Source: Lineus longissimus
Lineage: Eukaryota > Nemertea > Pilidiophora > Heteronemertea > Lineidae
Reading direction: 5' to 3'
DNA: 64,000 nucleotides
Assembly (NCBI RefSeq): GCF_910592395.1
Contig: NC_088313.1
Coordinates: forward strand, 5,148,501 to 5,212,500
The translations under genes were made by a program, and so were the position numbers. Below the pieces are notes generated by a model that was not told the origin of the DNA, did no database searches, and saw only the letters and a list, made by a program, of their open reading frames with translations. Each line of letters begins with the position of its first letter. Positions within the stretch are counted from its first letter, which is position 1. This document shows, piece after piece, positions 1-11,369 of the stretch.

Positions 1-47
1 ACAATCGTACAAGGGAAGAAGAAACAAAATGATTGGGACATGAAGAG

Positions 48-52
48 AAAAA
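48..52 (-). terminator. Pol III terminator of 5S copy 1
   Basis: Five A on the plus strand, read as TTTTT on the 5S strand, overlap the last two bases of the gene. A run of four or more T is the normal RNA polymerase III stop. The same T5 follows the other 5S copies in the window. Confidence 0.85.
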
Positions 53-170
53 GTCTACAACACGCGGTATTCCGAGGCGGTCACCCATCCACGTACTAAC
101 CACGCTCGACGTTGCTTGGCTTCGGTGATCGGACGAGAACCGGTGTTTTCAACGTGATATGGTCGTAGAC
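51..170 (-). rRNA. 5S rRNA: 5S rRNA gene, copy 1
   Basis: This gene encodes the 120-nt RNA of the large ribosomal subunit, made by RNA polymerase III. On the minus strand it begins GTCTACGACCATATCACG and ends TGTTGTAGACTT. The two ends pair as a 9-bp helix I (one G-U pair). Recognisable metazoan 5S blocks follow in order: the GGTTCTCGTCCGATCACCGAA region, an A-box-like AAGCCAAGC segment and a C-box-like GGATGGGTGACCGCC segment, where TFIIIA would bind. Ends were set by helix I plus the first two T of the terminator; one or two bases of uncertainty remain at the 3' end. The spacer of this unit has private changes at 438 and 808. Confidence 0.96.
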
Positions 171-196
171 ATTAGAGGCGGCGATGCGTAGGTTAC

Positions 197-205
197 TTAT
201 AATAT
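197..205 (-). promoter_or_regulatory. TATA-like element upstream of 5S copy 1
   Basis: On the minus strand the sequence reads ATATTATAA at about -35 to -27 relative to the first base of the 5S gene at 170. Upstream TATA-like boxes near -30 are known to assist Pol III at 5S genes in several eukaryotes, alongside the internal control region. The box is present in the other units. In the unit of copy 27 the plus-strand ACTTATAATA is ACATATAATA near 32943. The function is inferred from position and composition. Confidence 0.55.
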
Positions 206-474
206 CACTGCGCCTACTATAATGCGTCATATTTTGTGGTCAGAGGCATTATGTATGCCTACGTCACAGCTTCGTCGCATTACAGATGTGGTTGGGGCGC
301 CCATTACACGACGGAGTCTACGCGTAGACATACAGTTCACGCAGGCTCGCACTGAAACAGAAACGGACGCACATTCAAGAACTGCACGCAGACCAACATC
401 GGAAGAAGAGAGTGCCGACTGGACATCAAAGACGCCACCGGTTGGCAAGGTGTCTCATCACTAGGAACGCAGCG

Positions 475-571
475 TGACGTCACGAGCTCTGACGTCACGA
501 GCAGACTACTCCGAGGCTCCCTGACGTCATGAGAGACGCCAGCGCCATCTCCCGAATCAGGACTGACGTCA
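475..571. promoter_or_regulatory. Cluster of four TGACGTCA (CRE-type) palindromes, representative unit
   Basis: Perfect 8-bp TGACGTCA sites lie at 475-482, 490-497, 522-529 and 564-571, about 305-401 bp upstream of 5S copy 1. Each is followed by a related tetramer (CGAG, CGAG, TGAG, CTAG), so the group is a degenerate 12-bp repeat. TGACGTCA is the consensus for CREB/ATF bZIP factors. The cluster recurs in nearly every unit. Exceptions seen: site 1 is broken at 33225, sites 2 and 3 near 35279 and 35308, and site 2 at 48516 and 52583. Binding is not shown by sequence alone. Confidence 0.6.
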
Positions 572-657
572 CTAGCAGCAACTTCCACGCCGGTCTGAAC
601 TCAAAAAGCGTCCTAGTATAAACGCTTGGAAGCCAGTAGGCCTGCGCAGTGTTGGGC

Positions 658-687
658 GGGGGGGGGGGGGGGAGAGAGGGGAGGGAT
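658..687 (+). repeat. Variable poly-G / GA tract in spacer, representative unit
   Basis: Fifteen consecutive G (658-672) are followed by a GA-rich tail. This tract is the main source of unit length variation: the longest uninterrupted run is 31 G (14918-14948) and a short one is 8 G (28316-28323). At 10842-10851 the run is interrupted by A. Long G-runs can form quadruplexes and are prone to replication slippage and sequencing error. Confidence 0.9.
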
Positions 688-1070
688 GATTTTCGACGGG
701 CTTTAACCCGCGAATCACCTTTTTGACCGCAACGGTTAATTTGAGCCCCAAAACCACACAAGCAAGCCAATTTGACTGAAACTTAATCATTTTCATCACT
801 TTAAACATACCTTATTCTCAATATAAGAAGAAGTATATTTGAAATGGAAAATAACATTCAACTGGTATGGTGAGACCACCCATTCGTCTCAAACGGAACT
901 ATAACCGCGAGCTGATTGGTTAAATACAGGTGCGGGACCTACAGGCCGGCCCCCTGGCTGCCATTTCCATTTCGCAAAATTCGATGGCCACCACATAAGG
1001 TAGCCTACATTTTCATTTTAACAATCGTACAAGGGAAGAAGAAACAAAATGATTGGGACATGAAGAGAAA

Positions 1071-1190
1071 AAGTCTACAACACGCGGTATTCCGAGGCGG
1101 TCACCCATCCACGTACTAACCACGCTCGACGTTGCTTGGCTTCGGTGATCGGACGAGAACCGGTGTTTTCAACGTGATATGGTCGTAGAC
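1071..1190 (-). rRNA. 5S rRNA: 5S rRNA gene, copy 2
   Basis: Identical to copy 1 by eye. The upstream spacer has a private G to A change at 1258. Confidence 0.96.
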
Positions 1191-2088
1191 ATTAGAGGCG
1201 GCGATGCGTAGGTTACTTATAATATCACTGCGCCTACTATAATGCGTCATATTTTGTAGTCAGAGGCATTATGTATGCCTACGTCACAGCTTCGTCGCAT
1301 TACAGATGTGGTTGGGGCGCCCATTACACGACGGAGTCTACGCGTAGACATACAGTTCACGCAGGCTCGCACTGAAACAGAAACGGACGCACATTCAAGA
1401 ACTGCACGCAGACCAACATCGGAAGAAGAGAGTGCCGACTGGACATCAAAGACGCCAACGGTTGGCAAGGTGTCTCATCACTAGGAACGCAGCGTGACGT
1501 CACGAGCTCTGACGTCACGAGCAGACTACTCCGAGGCTCCCTGACGTCATGAGAGACGCCAGCGCCATCTCCCGAATCAGGACTGACGTCACTAGCAGCA
1601 ACTTCCACGCCGGTCTGAACTCAAAAAGCGTCCTAGTATAAACGCTTGGAAGCCAGTAGGCCTGCGCAGTGTTGGGCGGGGGGGGGGGGGAGAGAGGGGA
1701 GGGATGATTTTCGACGGGCTTTAACCCGCGAATCACCTTTTTGACCGCAACGGTTAATTTGAGCCCCAAAACCACACAAGCAAGCCAATTTGACTGAAAC
1801 TTAATCATTTTCATCACTTTAAACACACCTTATTCTCAATATAAGAAGAAGTATATTTGAAATGGAAAATAACATTCAACTGGTATGGTGAGACCACCCA
1901 TTCGTCTCAAACGGAACTATAACCGCGAGCTGATTGGTTAAATACAGGTGCGGGACCTACAGGCCGGCCCCCTGGCTGCCATTTCCATTTCGCAAAATTC
2001 GATGGCCACCACATAAGGTAGCCTACATTTTCATTTTAACAATCGTACAAGGGAAGAAGAAACAAAATGATTGGGACATGAAGAGAAA

Positions 2089-2208
2089 AAGTCTACAACA
2101 CGCGGTATTCCGAGGCGGTCACCCATCCACGTACTAACCACGCTCGACGTTGCTTGGCTTCGGTGATCGGACGAGAACCGGTGTTTTCAACGTGATATGG
2201 TCGTAGAC
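2089..2208 (-). rRNA. 5S rRNA: 5S rRNA gene, copy 3
   Basis: Consensus sequence, 1018 bp from copy 2; spacer without noted private change. Confidence 0.96.
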
Positions 2209-3105
2209 ATTAGAGGCGGCGATGCGTAGGTTACTTATAATATCACTGCGCCTACTATAATGCGTCATATTTTGTGGTCAGAGGCATTATGTATGCCTAC
2301 GTCACAGCTTCGTCGCATTACAGATGTGGTTGGGGCGCCCATTACACGACGGAGTCTACGCGTAGACATACAGTTCACGCAGGCTCGCACTGAAACAGAA
2401 ACGGACGCACATTCAAGAACTGCACGCAGACCAACATCGGAAGAAGAGAGTGCCGACTGGACATCAAAGACGCCAACGGTTGGCAAGGTGTCTCATCACT
2501 AGGAACGCAGCGTGACGTCACGAGCTCTGACGTCACGAGCAGACTACTCCGAGGCTCCCTGACGTCATGAGAGACGCCAGCGCCATCTCCCGAATCAGGA
2601 CTGACGTCACTAGCAGCAACTTCCACGCCGGTCTGAACTCAAAAAGCGTCCTAGTATAAACGCTTGGAAGCCAGTAGGCCTGCGCAGTGTTGGGCGGGGG
2701 GGGGGGGAGAGAGGGGAGGGATGATTTTCGACGGGCTTTAACCCGCGAATCACCTTTTTGACCGCAACGGTTAATTTGAGCCCCAAAACCACACAAGCAA
2801 GCCAATTTGACTGAAACTTAATCATTTTCATCACTTTAAACACACCTTATTCTCAATATAAGAAGAAGTATATTTGAAATGGAAAATAACATTCAACTGG
2901 TATGGTGAGACCACCCATTCGTCTCAAACGGAACTATAACCGCGAGCTGATTGGTTAAATACAGGTGCGGGACCTACAGGCCGGCCCCCTGGCTGCCATT
3001 TCCATTTCGCAAAATTCGATGGCCACCACATAAGGTAGCCTACATTTTCATTTTAACAATCGTACAAGGGAAGAAGAAACAAAATGATTGGGACATGAAG
3101 AGAAA

Positions 3106-3225
3106 AAGTCTACAACACGCGGTATTCCGAGGCGGTCACCCATCCACGTACTAACCACGCTCGACGTTGCTTGGCTTCGGTGATCGGACGAGAACCGGTG
3201 TTTTCAACGTGATATGGTCGTAGAC
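3106..3225 (-). rRNA. 5S rRNA: 5S rRNA gene, copy 4
   Basis: Consensus sequence, 1017 bp from copy 3. Confidence 0.96.
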
Positions 3226-4124
3226 ATTAGAGGCGGCGATGCGTAGGTTACTTATAATATCACTGCGCCTACTATAATGCGTCATATTTTGTGGTCAGAG
3301 GCATTATGTATGCCTACGTCACAGCTTCGTCGCATTACAGATGTGGTTGGGGCGCCCATTACACGACGGAGTCTACGCGTAGACATACAGTTCACGCAGG
3401 CTCGCACTGAAACAGAAACGGACGCACATTCAAGAACTGCACGCAGACCAACATCGGAAGAAGAGAGTGCCGACTGGACATCAAAGACGCCAACGGTTGG
3501 CAAGGTGTCTCATCACTAGGAACGCAGCGTGACGTCACGAGCTCTGACGTCACGAGCAGACTACTCCGAGGCTCCCTGACGTCATGAGAGACGCCAGCGC
3601 CATCTCCCGAATCAGGACTGACGTCACTAGCAGCAACTTCCACGCCGGTCTGAACTCAAAAAGCGTCCTAGTATAAACGCTTGGAAGCCAGTAGGCCTGC
3701 GCAGTGTTGGGCGGGGGGGGGGGGGGAGAGAGGGGAGGGATGATTTTCGACGGGCTTTAACCCGCGAATCACCTTTTTGACCGCAACGGTTAATTTGAGC
3801 CCCAAAACCACACAAGCAAGCCAATTTGACTGAAACTTAATCATTTTCATCACTTTAAACACACCTTATTCTCAATATAAGAAGAAGTATATTTGAAATG
3901 GAAAATAACATTCAACTGGTATGGTGAGACCACCCATTCGTCTCAAACGGAACTATAACCGCGAGCTGATTGGTTAAATACAGGTGCGGGACCTACAGGC
4001 CGGCCCCCTGGCTGCCATTTCCATTTCGCAAAATTCGATGGCCACCACATAAGGTAGCCTACATTTTCATTTTAACAATCGTACAAGGGAAGAAGAAACA
4101 AAATGATTGGGACATGAAGAGAAA

Positions 4125-4244
4125 AAGTCTACAACACGCGGTATTCCGAGGCGGTCACCCATCCACGTACTAACCACGCTCGACGTTGCTTGGCTTCGGT
4201 GATCGGACGAGAACCGGTGTTTTCAACGTGATATGGTCGTAGAC
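4125..4244 (-). rRNA. 5S rRNA: 5S rRNA gene, copy 5
   Basis: Consensus gene. Its spacer carries A at 4486 and A at 4732, both shared with the unit of copy 8, and a private change near 4773. It is first in a duplicated three-unit block. Confidence 0.96.
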
Positions 4245-5142
4245 ATTAGAGGCGGCGATGCGTAGGTTACTTATAATATCACTGCGCCTACTATAATGCG
4301 TCATATTTTGTGGTCAGAGGCATTATGTATGCCTACGTCACAGCTTCGTCGCATTACAGATGTGGTTGGGGCGCCCATTACACGACGGAGTCTACGCGTA
4401 GACATACAGTTCACGCAGGCTCGCACTGAAACAGAAACGGACGCACATTCAAGAACTGCACGCAGACCAACATCGGAAGAAGAGAATGCCGACTGGACAT
4501 CAAAGACGCCAACGGTTGGCAAGGTGTCTCATCACTAGGAACGCAGCGTGACGTCACGAGCTCTGACGTCACGAGCAGACTACTCCGAGGCTCCCTGACG
4601 TCATGAGAGACGCCAGCGCCATCTCCCGAATCAGGACTGACGTCACTAGCAGCAACTTCCACGCCGGTCTGAACTCAAAAAGCGTCCTAGTATAAACGCT
4701 TGGAAGCCAGTAGGCCTGCGCAGTGTTGGGCAGGGGGGGGGGGGAGAGAGGGGAGGGATGATTTTCGACGGGATTTAACCCGCGAATCACCTTTTTGACC
4801 GCAACGGTTAATTTGAGCCCCAAAACCACACAAGCAAGCCAATTTGACTGAAACTTAATCATTTTCATCACTTTAAACACACCTTATTCTCAATATAAGA
4901 AGAAGTATATTTGAAATGGAAAATAACATTCAACTGGTATGGTGAGACCACCCATTCGTCTCAAACGGAACTATAACCGCGAGCTGATTGGTTAAATACA
5001 GGTGCGGGACCTACAGGCCGGCCCCCTGGCTGCCATTTCCATTTCGCAAAATTCGATGGCCACCACATAAGGTAGCCTACATTTTCATTTTAACAATCGT
5101 ACAAGGGAAGAAGAAACAAAATGATTGGGACATGAAGAGAAA

Positions 5143-5262
5143 AAGTCTACAACACGCGGTATTCCGAGGCGGTCACCCATCCACGTACTAACCACGCTCG
5201 ACGTTGCTTGGCTTCGGTGATCGGACGAGAACCGGTGTTTTCAACGTGATATGGTCGTAGAC
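5143..5262 (-). rRNA. 5S rRNA: 5S rRNA gene, copy 6
   Basis: Consensus gene. The spacer carries A at 5504, as in copies 5, 8 and 9; second in the three-unit block. Confidence 0.96.
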
Positions 5263-6158
5263 ATTAGAGGCGGCGATGCGTAGGTTACTTATAATATCAC
5301 TGCGCCTACTATAATGCGTCATATTTTGTGGTCAGAGGCATTATGTATGCCTACGTCACAGCTTCGTCGCATTACAGATGTGGTTGGGGCGCCCATTACA
5401 CGACGGAGTCTACGCGTAGACATACAGTTCACGCAGGCTCGCACTGAAACAGAAACGGACGCACATTCAAGAACTGCACGCAGACCAACATCGGAAGAAG
5501 AGAATGCCGACTGGACATCAAAGACGCCAACGGTTGGCAAGGTGTCTCATCACTAGGAACGCAGCGTGACGTCACGAGCTCTGACGTCACGAGCAGACTA
5601 CTCCGAGGCTCCCTGACGTCATGAGAGACGCCAGCGCCATCTCCCGAATCAGGACTGACGTCACTAGCAGCAACTTCCACGCCGGTCTGAACTCAAAAAG
5701 CGTCCTAGTATAAACGCTTGGAAGCCAGTAGGCCTGCGCAGTGTTGGGCGGGGGGGGGGGAGAGAGGGGAGGGATGATTTTCGACGGGCTTTAACCCGCG
5801 AATCACCTTTTTGACCGCAACGGTTAATTTGAGCCCCAAAACCACACAAGCAAGCCAATTTGACTGAAACTTAATCATTTTCATCACTTTAAACACACCT
5901 TATTCTCAATATAAGAAGAAGTATATTTGAAATGGAAAATAACATTCAACTGGTATGGTGAGACCACCCATTCGTCTCAAACGGAACTATAACCGCGAGC
6001 TGATTGGTTAAATACAGGTGCGGGACCTACAGGCCGGCCCCCTGGCTGCCATTTCCATTTCGCAAAATTCGATGGCCACCACATAAGGTAGCCTACATTT
6101 TCATTTTAACAATCGTACAAGGGAAGAAGAAACAAAATGATTGGGACATGAAGAGAAA

Positions 6159-6278
6159 AAGTCTACAACACGCGGTATTCCGAGGCGGTCACCCATCCAC
6201 GTACTAACCACGCTCGACGTTGCTTGGCTTCGGTGATCGGACGAGAACCGGTGTTTTCAACGTGATATGGTCGTAGAC
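6159..6278 (-). rRNA. 5S rRNA: 5S rRNA gene, copy 7
   Basis: Consensus gene. The spacer carries T at 6525, shared only with copy 10; third in the three-unit block. Confidence 0.96.
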
Positions 6279-7178
6279 ATTAGAGGCGGCGATGCGTAGG
6301 TTACTTATAATATCACTGCGCCTACTATAATGCGTCATATTTTGTGGTCAGAGGCATTATGTATGCCTACGTCACAGCTTCGTCGCATTACAGATGTGGT
6401 TGGGGCGCCCATTACACGACGGAGTCTACGCGTAGACATACAGTTCACGCAGGCTCGCACTGAAACAGAAACGGACGCACATTCAAGAACTGCACGCAGA
6501 CCAACATCGGAAGAAGAGAGTGCCTACTGGACATCAAAGACGCCAACGGTTGGCAAGGTGTCTCATCACTAGGAACGCAGCGTGACGTCACGAGCTCTGA
6601 CGTCACGAGCAGACTACTCCGAGGCTCCCTGACGTCATGAGAGACGCCAGCGCCATCTCCCGAATCAGGACTGACGTCACTAGCAGCAACTTCCACGCCG
6701 GTCTGAACTCAAAAAGCGTCCTAGTATAAACGCTTGGAAGCCAGTAGGCCTGCGCAGTGTTGGGCGGGGGGGGGGGGGGGAGAGAGGGGAGGGATGATTT
6801 TCGACGGGCTTTAACCCGCGAATCACCTTTTTGACCGCAACGGTTAATTTGAGCCCCAAAACCACACAAGCAAGCCAATTTGACTGAAACTTAATCATTT
6901 TCATCACTTTAAACACACCTTATTCTCAATATAAGAAGAAGTATATTTGAAATGGAAAATAACATTCAACTGGTATGGTGAGACCACCCATTCGTCTCAA
7001 ACGGAACTATAACCGCGAGCTGATTGGTTAAATACAGGTGCGGGACCTACAGGCCGGCCCCCTGGCTGCCATTTCCATTTCGCAAAATTCGATGGCCACC
7101 ACATAAGGTAGCCTACATTTTCATTTTAACAATCGTACAAGGGAAGAAGAAACAAAATGATTGGGACATGAAGAGAAA

Positions 7179-7298
7179 AAGTCTACAACACGCGGTATTC
7201 CGAGGCGGTCACCCATCCACGTACTAACCACGCTCGACGTTGCTTGGCTTCGGTGATCGGACGAGAACCGGTGTTTTCAACGTGATATGGTCGTAGAC
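7179..7298 (-). rRNA. 5S rRNA: 5S rRNA gene, copy 8
   Basis: Consensus gene. Spacer variants at 7540 and 7786 match copy 5, marking the start of the second three-unit block. Confidence 0.96.
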
Positions 7299-8195
7299 AT
7301 TAGAGGCGGCGATGCGTAGGTTACTTATAATATCACTGCGCCTACTATAATGCGTCATATTTTGTGGTCAGAGGCATTATGTATGCCTACGTCACAGCTT
7401 CGTCGCATTACAGATGTGGTTGGGGCGCCCATTACACGACGGAGTCTACGCGTAGACATACAGTTCACGCAGGCTCGCACTGAAACAGAAACGGACGCAC
7501 ATTCAAGAACTGCACGCAGACCAACATCGGAAGAAGAGAATGCCGACTGGACATCAAAGACGCCAACGGTTGGCAAGGTGTCTCATCACTAGGAACGCAG
7601 CGTGACGTCACGAGCTCTGACGTCACGAGCAGACTACTCCGAGGCTCCCTGACGTCATGAGAGACGCCAGCGCCATCTCCCGAATCAGGACTGACGTCAC
7701 TAGCAGCAACTTCCACGCCGGTCTGAACTCAAAAAGCGTCCTAGTATAAACGCTTGGAAGCCAGTAGGCCTGCGCAGTGTTGGGCAGGGGGGGGGGGAGA
7801 GAGGGGAGGGATGATTTTCGACGGGCTTTAACCCGCGAATCACCTTTTTGACCGCAACGGTTAATTTGAGCCCCAAAACCACACAAGCAAGCCAATTTGA
7901 CTGAAACTTAATCATTTTCATCACTTTAAACACACCTTATTCTCAATATAAGAAGAAGTATATTTGAAATGGAAAATAACATTCAACTGGTATGGTGAGA
8001 CCACCCATTCGTCTCAAACGGAACTATAACCGCGAGCTGATTGGTTAAATACAGGTGCGGGACCTACAGGCCGGCCCCCTGGCTGCCATTTCCATTTCGC
8101 AAAATTCGATGGCCACCACATAAGGTAGCCTACATTTTCATTTTAACAATCGTACAAGGGAAGAAGAAACAAAATGATTGGGACATGAAGAGAAA

Positions 8196-8315
8196 AAGTC
8201 TACAACACGCGGTATTCCGAGGCGGTCACCCATCCACGTACTAACCACGCTCGACGTTGCTTGGCTTCGGTGATCGGACGAGAACCGGTGTTTTCAACGT
8301 GATATGGTCGTAGAC
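8196..8315 (-). rRNA. 5S rRNA: 5S rRNA gene, copy 9
   Basis: Consensus gene. The spacer variant at 8557 matches copy 6. Confidence 0.96.
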
Positions 8316-9215
8316 ATTAGAGGCGGCGATGCGTAGGTTACTTATAATATCACTGCGCCTACTATAATGCGTCATATTTTGTGGTCAGAGGCATTATGTA
8401 TGCCTACGTCACAGCTTCGTCGCATTACAGATGTGGTTGGGGCGCCCATTACACGACGGAGTCTACGCGTAGACATACAGTTCACGCAGGCTCGCACTGA
8501 AACAGAAACGGACGCACATTCAAGAACTGCACGCAGACCAACATCGGAAGAAGAGAATGCCGACTGGACATCAAAGACGCCAACGGTTGGCAAGGTGTCT
8601 CATCACTAGGAACGCAGCGTGACGTCACGAGCTCTGACGTCACGAGCAGACTACTCCGAGGCTCCCTGACGTCATGAGAGACGCCAGCGCCATCTCCCGA
8701 ATCAGGACTGACGTCACTAGCAGCAACTTCCACGCCGGTCTGAACTCAAAAAGCGTCCTAGTATAAACGCTTGGAAGCCAGTAGGCCTGCGCAGTGTTGG
8801 GCGGGGGGGGGGGGGGGAGAGAGGGGAGGGATGATTTTCGACGGGCTTTAACCCGCGAATCACCTTTTTGACCGCAACGGTTAATTTGAGCCCCAAAACC
8901 ACACAAGCAAGCCAATTTGACTGAAACTTAATCATTTTCATCACTTTAAACACACCTTATTCTCAATATAAGAAGAAGTATATTTGAAATGGAAAATAAC
9001 ATTCAACTGGTATGGTGAGACCACCCATTCGTCTCAAACGGAACTATAACCGCGAGCTGATTGGTTAAATACAGGTGCGGGACCTACAGGCCGGCCCCCT
9101 GGCTGCCATTTCCATTTCGCAAAATTCGATGGCCACCACATAAGGTAGCCTACATTTTCATTTTAACAATCGTACAAGGGAAGAAGAAACAAAATGATTG
9201 GGACATGAAGAGAAA

Positions 9216-9335
9216 AAGTCTACAACACGCGGTATTCCGAGGCGGTCACCCATCCACGTACTAACCACGCTCGACGTTGCTTGGCTTCGGTGATCGGACG
9301 AGAACCGGTGTTTTCAACGTGATATGGTCGTAGAC
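9216..9335 (-). rRNA. 5S rRNA: 5S rRNA gene, copy 10
   Basis: Consensus gene. The spacer variant at 9582 matches copy 7. Confidence 0.96.
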
Positions 9336-10234
9336 ATTAGAGGCGGCGATGCGTAGGTTACTTATAATATCACTGCGCCTACTATAATGCGTCATATTTT
9401 GTGGTCAGAGGCATTATGTATGCCTACGTCACAGCTTCGTCGCATTACAGATGTGGTTGGGGCGCCCATTACACGACGGAGTCTACGCGTAGACATACAG
9501 TTCACGCAGGCTCGCACTGAAACAGAAACGGACGCACATTCAAGAACTGCACGCAGACCAACATCGGAAGAAGAGAGTGCCTACTGGACATCAAAGACGC
9601 CAACGGTTGGCAAGGTGTCTCATCACTAGGAACGCAGCGTGACGTCACGAGCTCTGACGTCACGAGCAGACTACTCCGAGGCTCCCTGACGTCATGAGAG
9701 ACGCCAGCGCCATCTCCCGAATCAGGACTGACGTCACTAGCAGCAACTTCCACGCCGGTCTGAACTCAAAAAGCGTCCTAGTATAAACGCTTGGAAGCCA
9801 GTAGGCCTGCGCAGTGTTGGGCGGGGGGGGGGGGGGAGAGAGGGGAGGGATGATTTTCGACGGGCTTTAACCCGCGAATCACCTTTTTGACCGCAACGGT
9901 TAATTTGAGCCCCAAAACCACACAAGCAAGCCAATTTGACTGAAACTTAATCATTTTCATCACTTTAAACACACCTTATTCTCAATATAAGAAGAAGTAT
10001 ATTTGAAATGGAAAATAACATTCAACTGGTATGGTGAGACCACCCATTCGTCTCAAACGGAACTATAACCGCGAGCTGATTGGTTAAATACAGGTGCGGG
10101 ACCTACAGGCCGGCCCCCTGGCTGCCATTTCCATTTCGCAAAATTCGATGGCCACCACATAAGGTAGCCTACATTTTCATTTTAACAATCGTACAAGGGA
10201 AGAAGAAACAAAATGATTGGGACATGAAGAGAAA

Positions 10235-10354
10235 AAGTCTACAACACGCGGTATTCCGAGGCGGTCACCCATCCACGTACTAACCACGCTCGACGTTGCT
10301 TGGCTTCGGTGATCGGACGAGAACCGGTGTTTTCAACGTGATATGGTCGTAGAC
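10235..10354 (-). rRNA. 5S rRNA: 5S rRNA gene, copy 11
   Basis: Consensus gene. The spacer G-run is interrupted by A at 10847. Confidence 0.96.
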
Positions 10355-11249
10355 ATTAGAGGCGGCGATGCGTAGGTTACTTATAATATCACTGCGCCTA
10401 CTATAATGCGTCATATTTTGTGGTCAGAGGCATTATGTATGCCTACGTCACAGCTTCGTCGCATTACAGATGTGGTTGGGGCGCCCATTACACGACGGAG
10501 TCTACGCGTAGACATACAGTTCACGCAGGCTCGCACTGAAACAGAAACGGACGCACATTCAAGAACTGCACGCAGACCAACATCGGAAGAAGAGAGTGCC
10601 GACTGGACATCAAAGACGCCAACGGTTGGCAAGGTGTCTCATCACTAGGAACGCAGCGTGACGTCACGAGCTCTGACGTCACGAGCAGACTACTCCGAGG
10701 CTCCCTGACGTCATGAGAGACGCCAGCGCCATCTCCCGAATCAGGACTGACGTCACTAGCAGCAACTTCCACGCCGGTCTGAACTCAAAAAGCGTCCTAG
10801 TATAAACGCTTGGAAGCCAGTAGGCCTGCGCAGTGTTGGGCGGGGGAGGGGAGAGAGGGGAGGGATGATTTTCGACGGGCTTTAACCCGCGAATCACCTT
10901 TTTGACCGCAACGGTTAATTTGAGCCCCAAAACCACACAAGCAAGCCAATTTGACTGAAACTTAATCATTTTCATCACTTTAAACACACCTTATTCTCAA
11001 TATAAGAAGAAGTATATTTGAAATGGAAAATAACATTCAACTGGTATGGTGAGACCACCCATTCGTCTCAAACGGAACTATAACCGCGAGCTGATTGGTT
11101 AAATACAGGTGCGGGACCTACAGGCCGGCCCCCTGGCTGCCATTTCCATTTCGCAAAATTCGATGGCCACCACATAAGGTAGCCTACATTTTCATTTTAA
11201 CAATCGTACAAGGGAAGAAGAAACAAAATGATTGGGACATGAAGAGAAA

Positions 11250-11369
11250 AAGTCTACAACACGCGGTATTCCGAGGCGGTCACCCATCCACGTACTAACC
11301 ACGCTCGACGTTGCTTGGCTTCGGTGATCGGACGAGAACCGGTGTTTTCAACGTGATATGGTCGTAGAC
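11250..11369 (-). rRNA. 5S rRNA: 5S rRNA gene, copy 12
   Basis: Consensus gene. The G/GA tract of its spacer (about 11857-11884) has lost most of its A interruptions. Confidence 0.96.

Larger units (their letters stand above)
171..1070 (-). other. 5S intergenic spacer (representative unit)
   Basis: This is the non-transcribed spacer between 5S copies 1 and 2; all other spacers share its layout. Moving away from copy 1 it holds a TATA-like box (197-205), a hairpin arm pair AGGCAT/ATGCCT (244-260), a perfect 14-bp palindrome (316-329) and four TGACGTCA sites (475-571). Further out are a G-run with GA-rich tail (658-687) and an FseI-type GGCCGGCC palindrome near 943. The 100 bp before copy 2 leads into its terminator. 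I recognise no second RNA gene (spliced leader, U snRNA, tRNA) and no credible protein gene. Confidence 0.85.

Noticed and set aside
222-464. Recurrent 80-codon frame (MRHILWSEALCM...) and its minus-strand partners
   Set aside because: Overlapping frames on both strands are equally conserved, there is no known domain, and copies carry stops or frameshifts (for example near 33104 and 49413) as spacer DNA would.
495-808. Minus-strand proline-rich frames across the G-run
   Set aside because: The proline stretch is just the C-run in translation; frames fuse or split whenever the run changes length.
171-1070. Second small RNA gene (spliced leader, U snRNA or tRNA) linked to 5S
   Set aside because: Such linkage is known in some animals, but I found no Sm-site, cloverleaf or known leader sequence in the spacer on either strand by eye.
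916-1119. Recurrent 67-codon plus-strand frame (MVKYRCGTYRPAPW...) in each unit
   Set aside because: It begins at a TTG, not ATG, and runs into the antisense of the 5S gene. Its conservation follows from repeat identity, not coding constraint.
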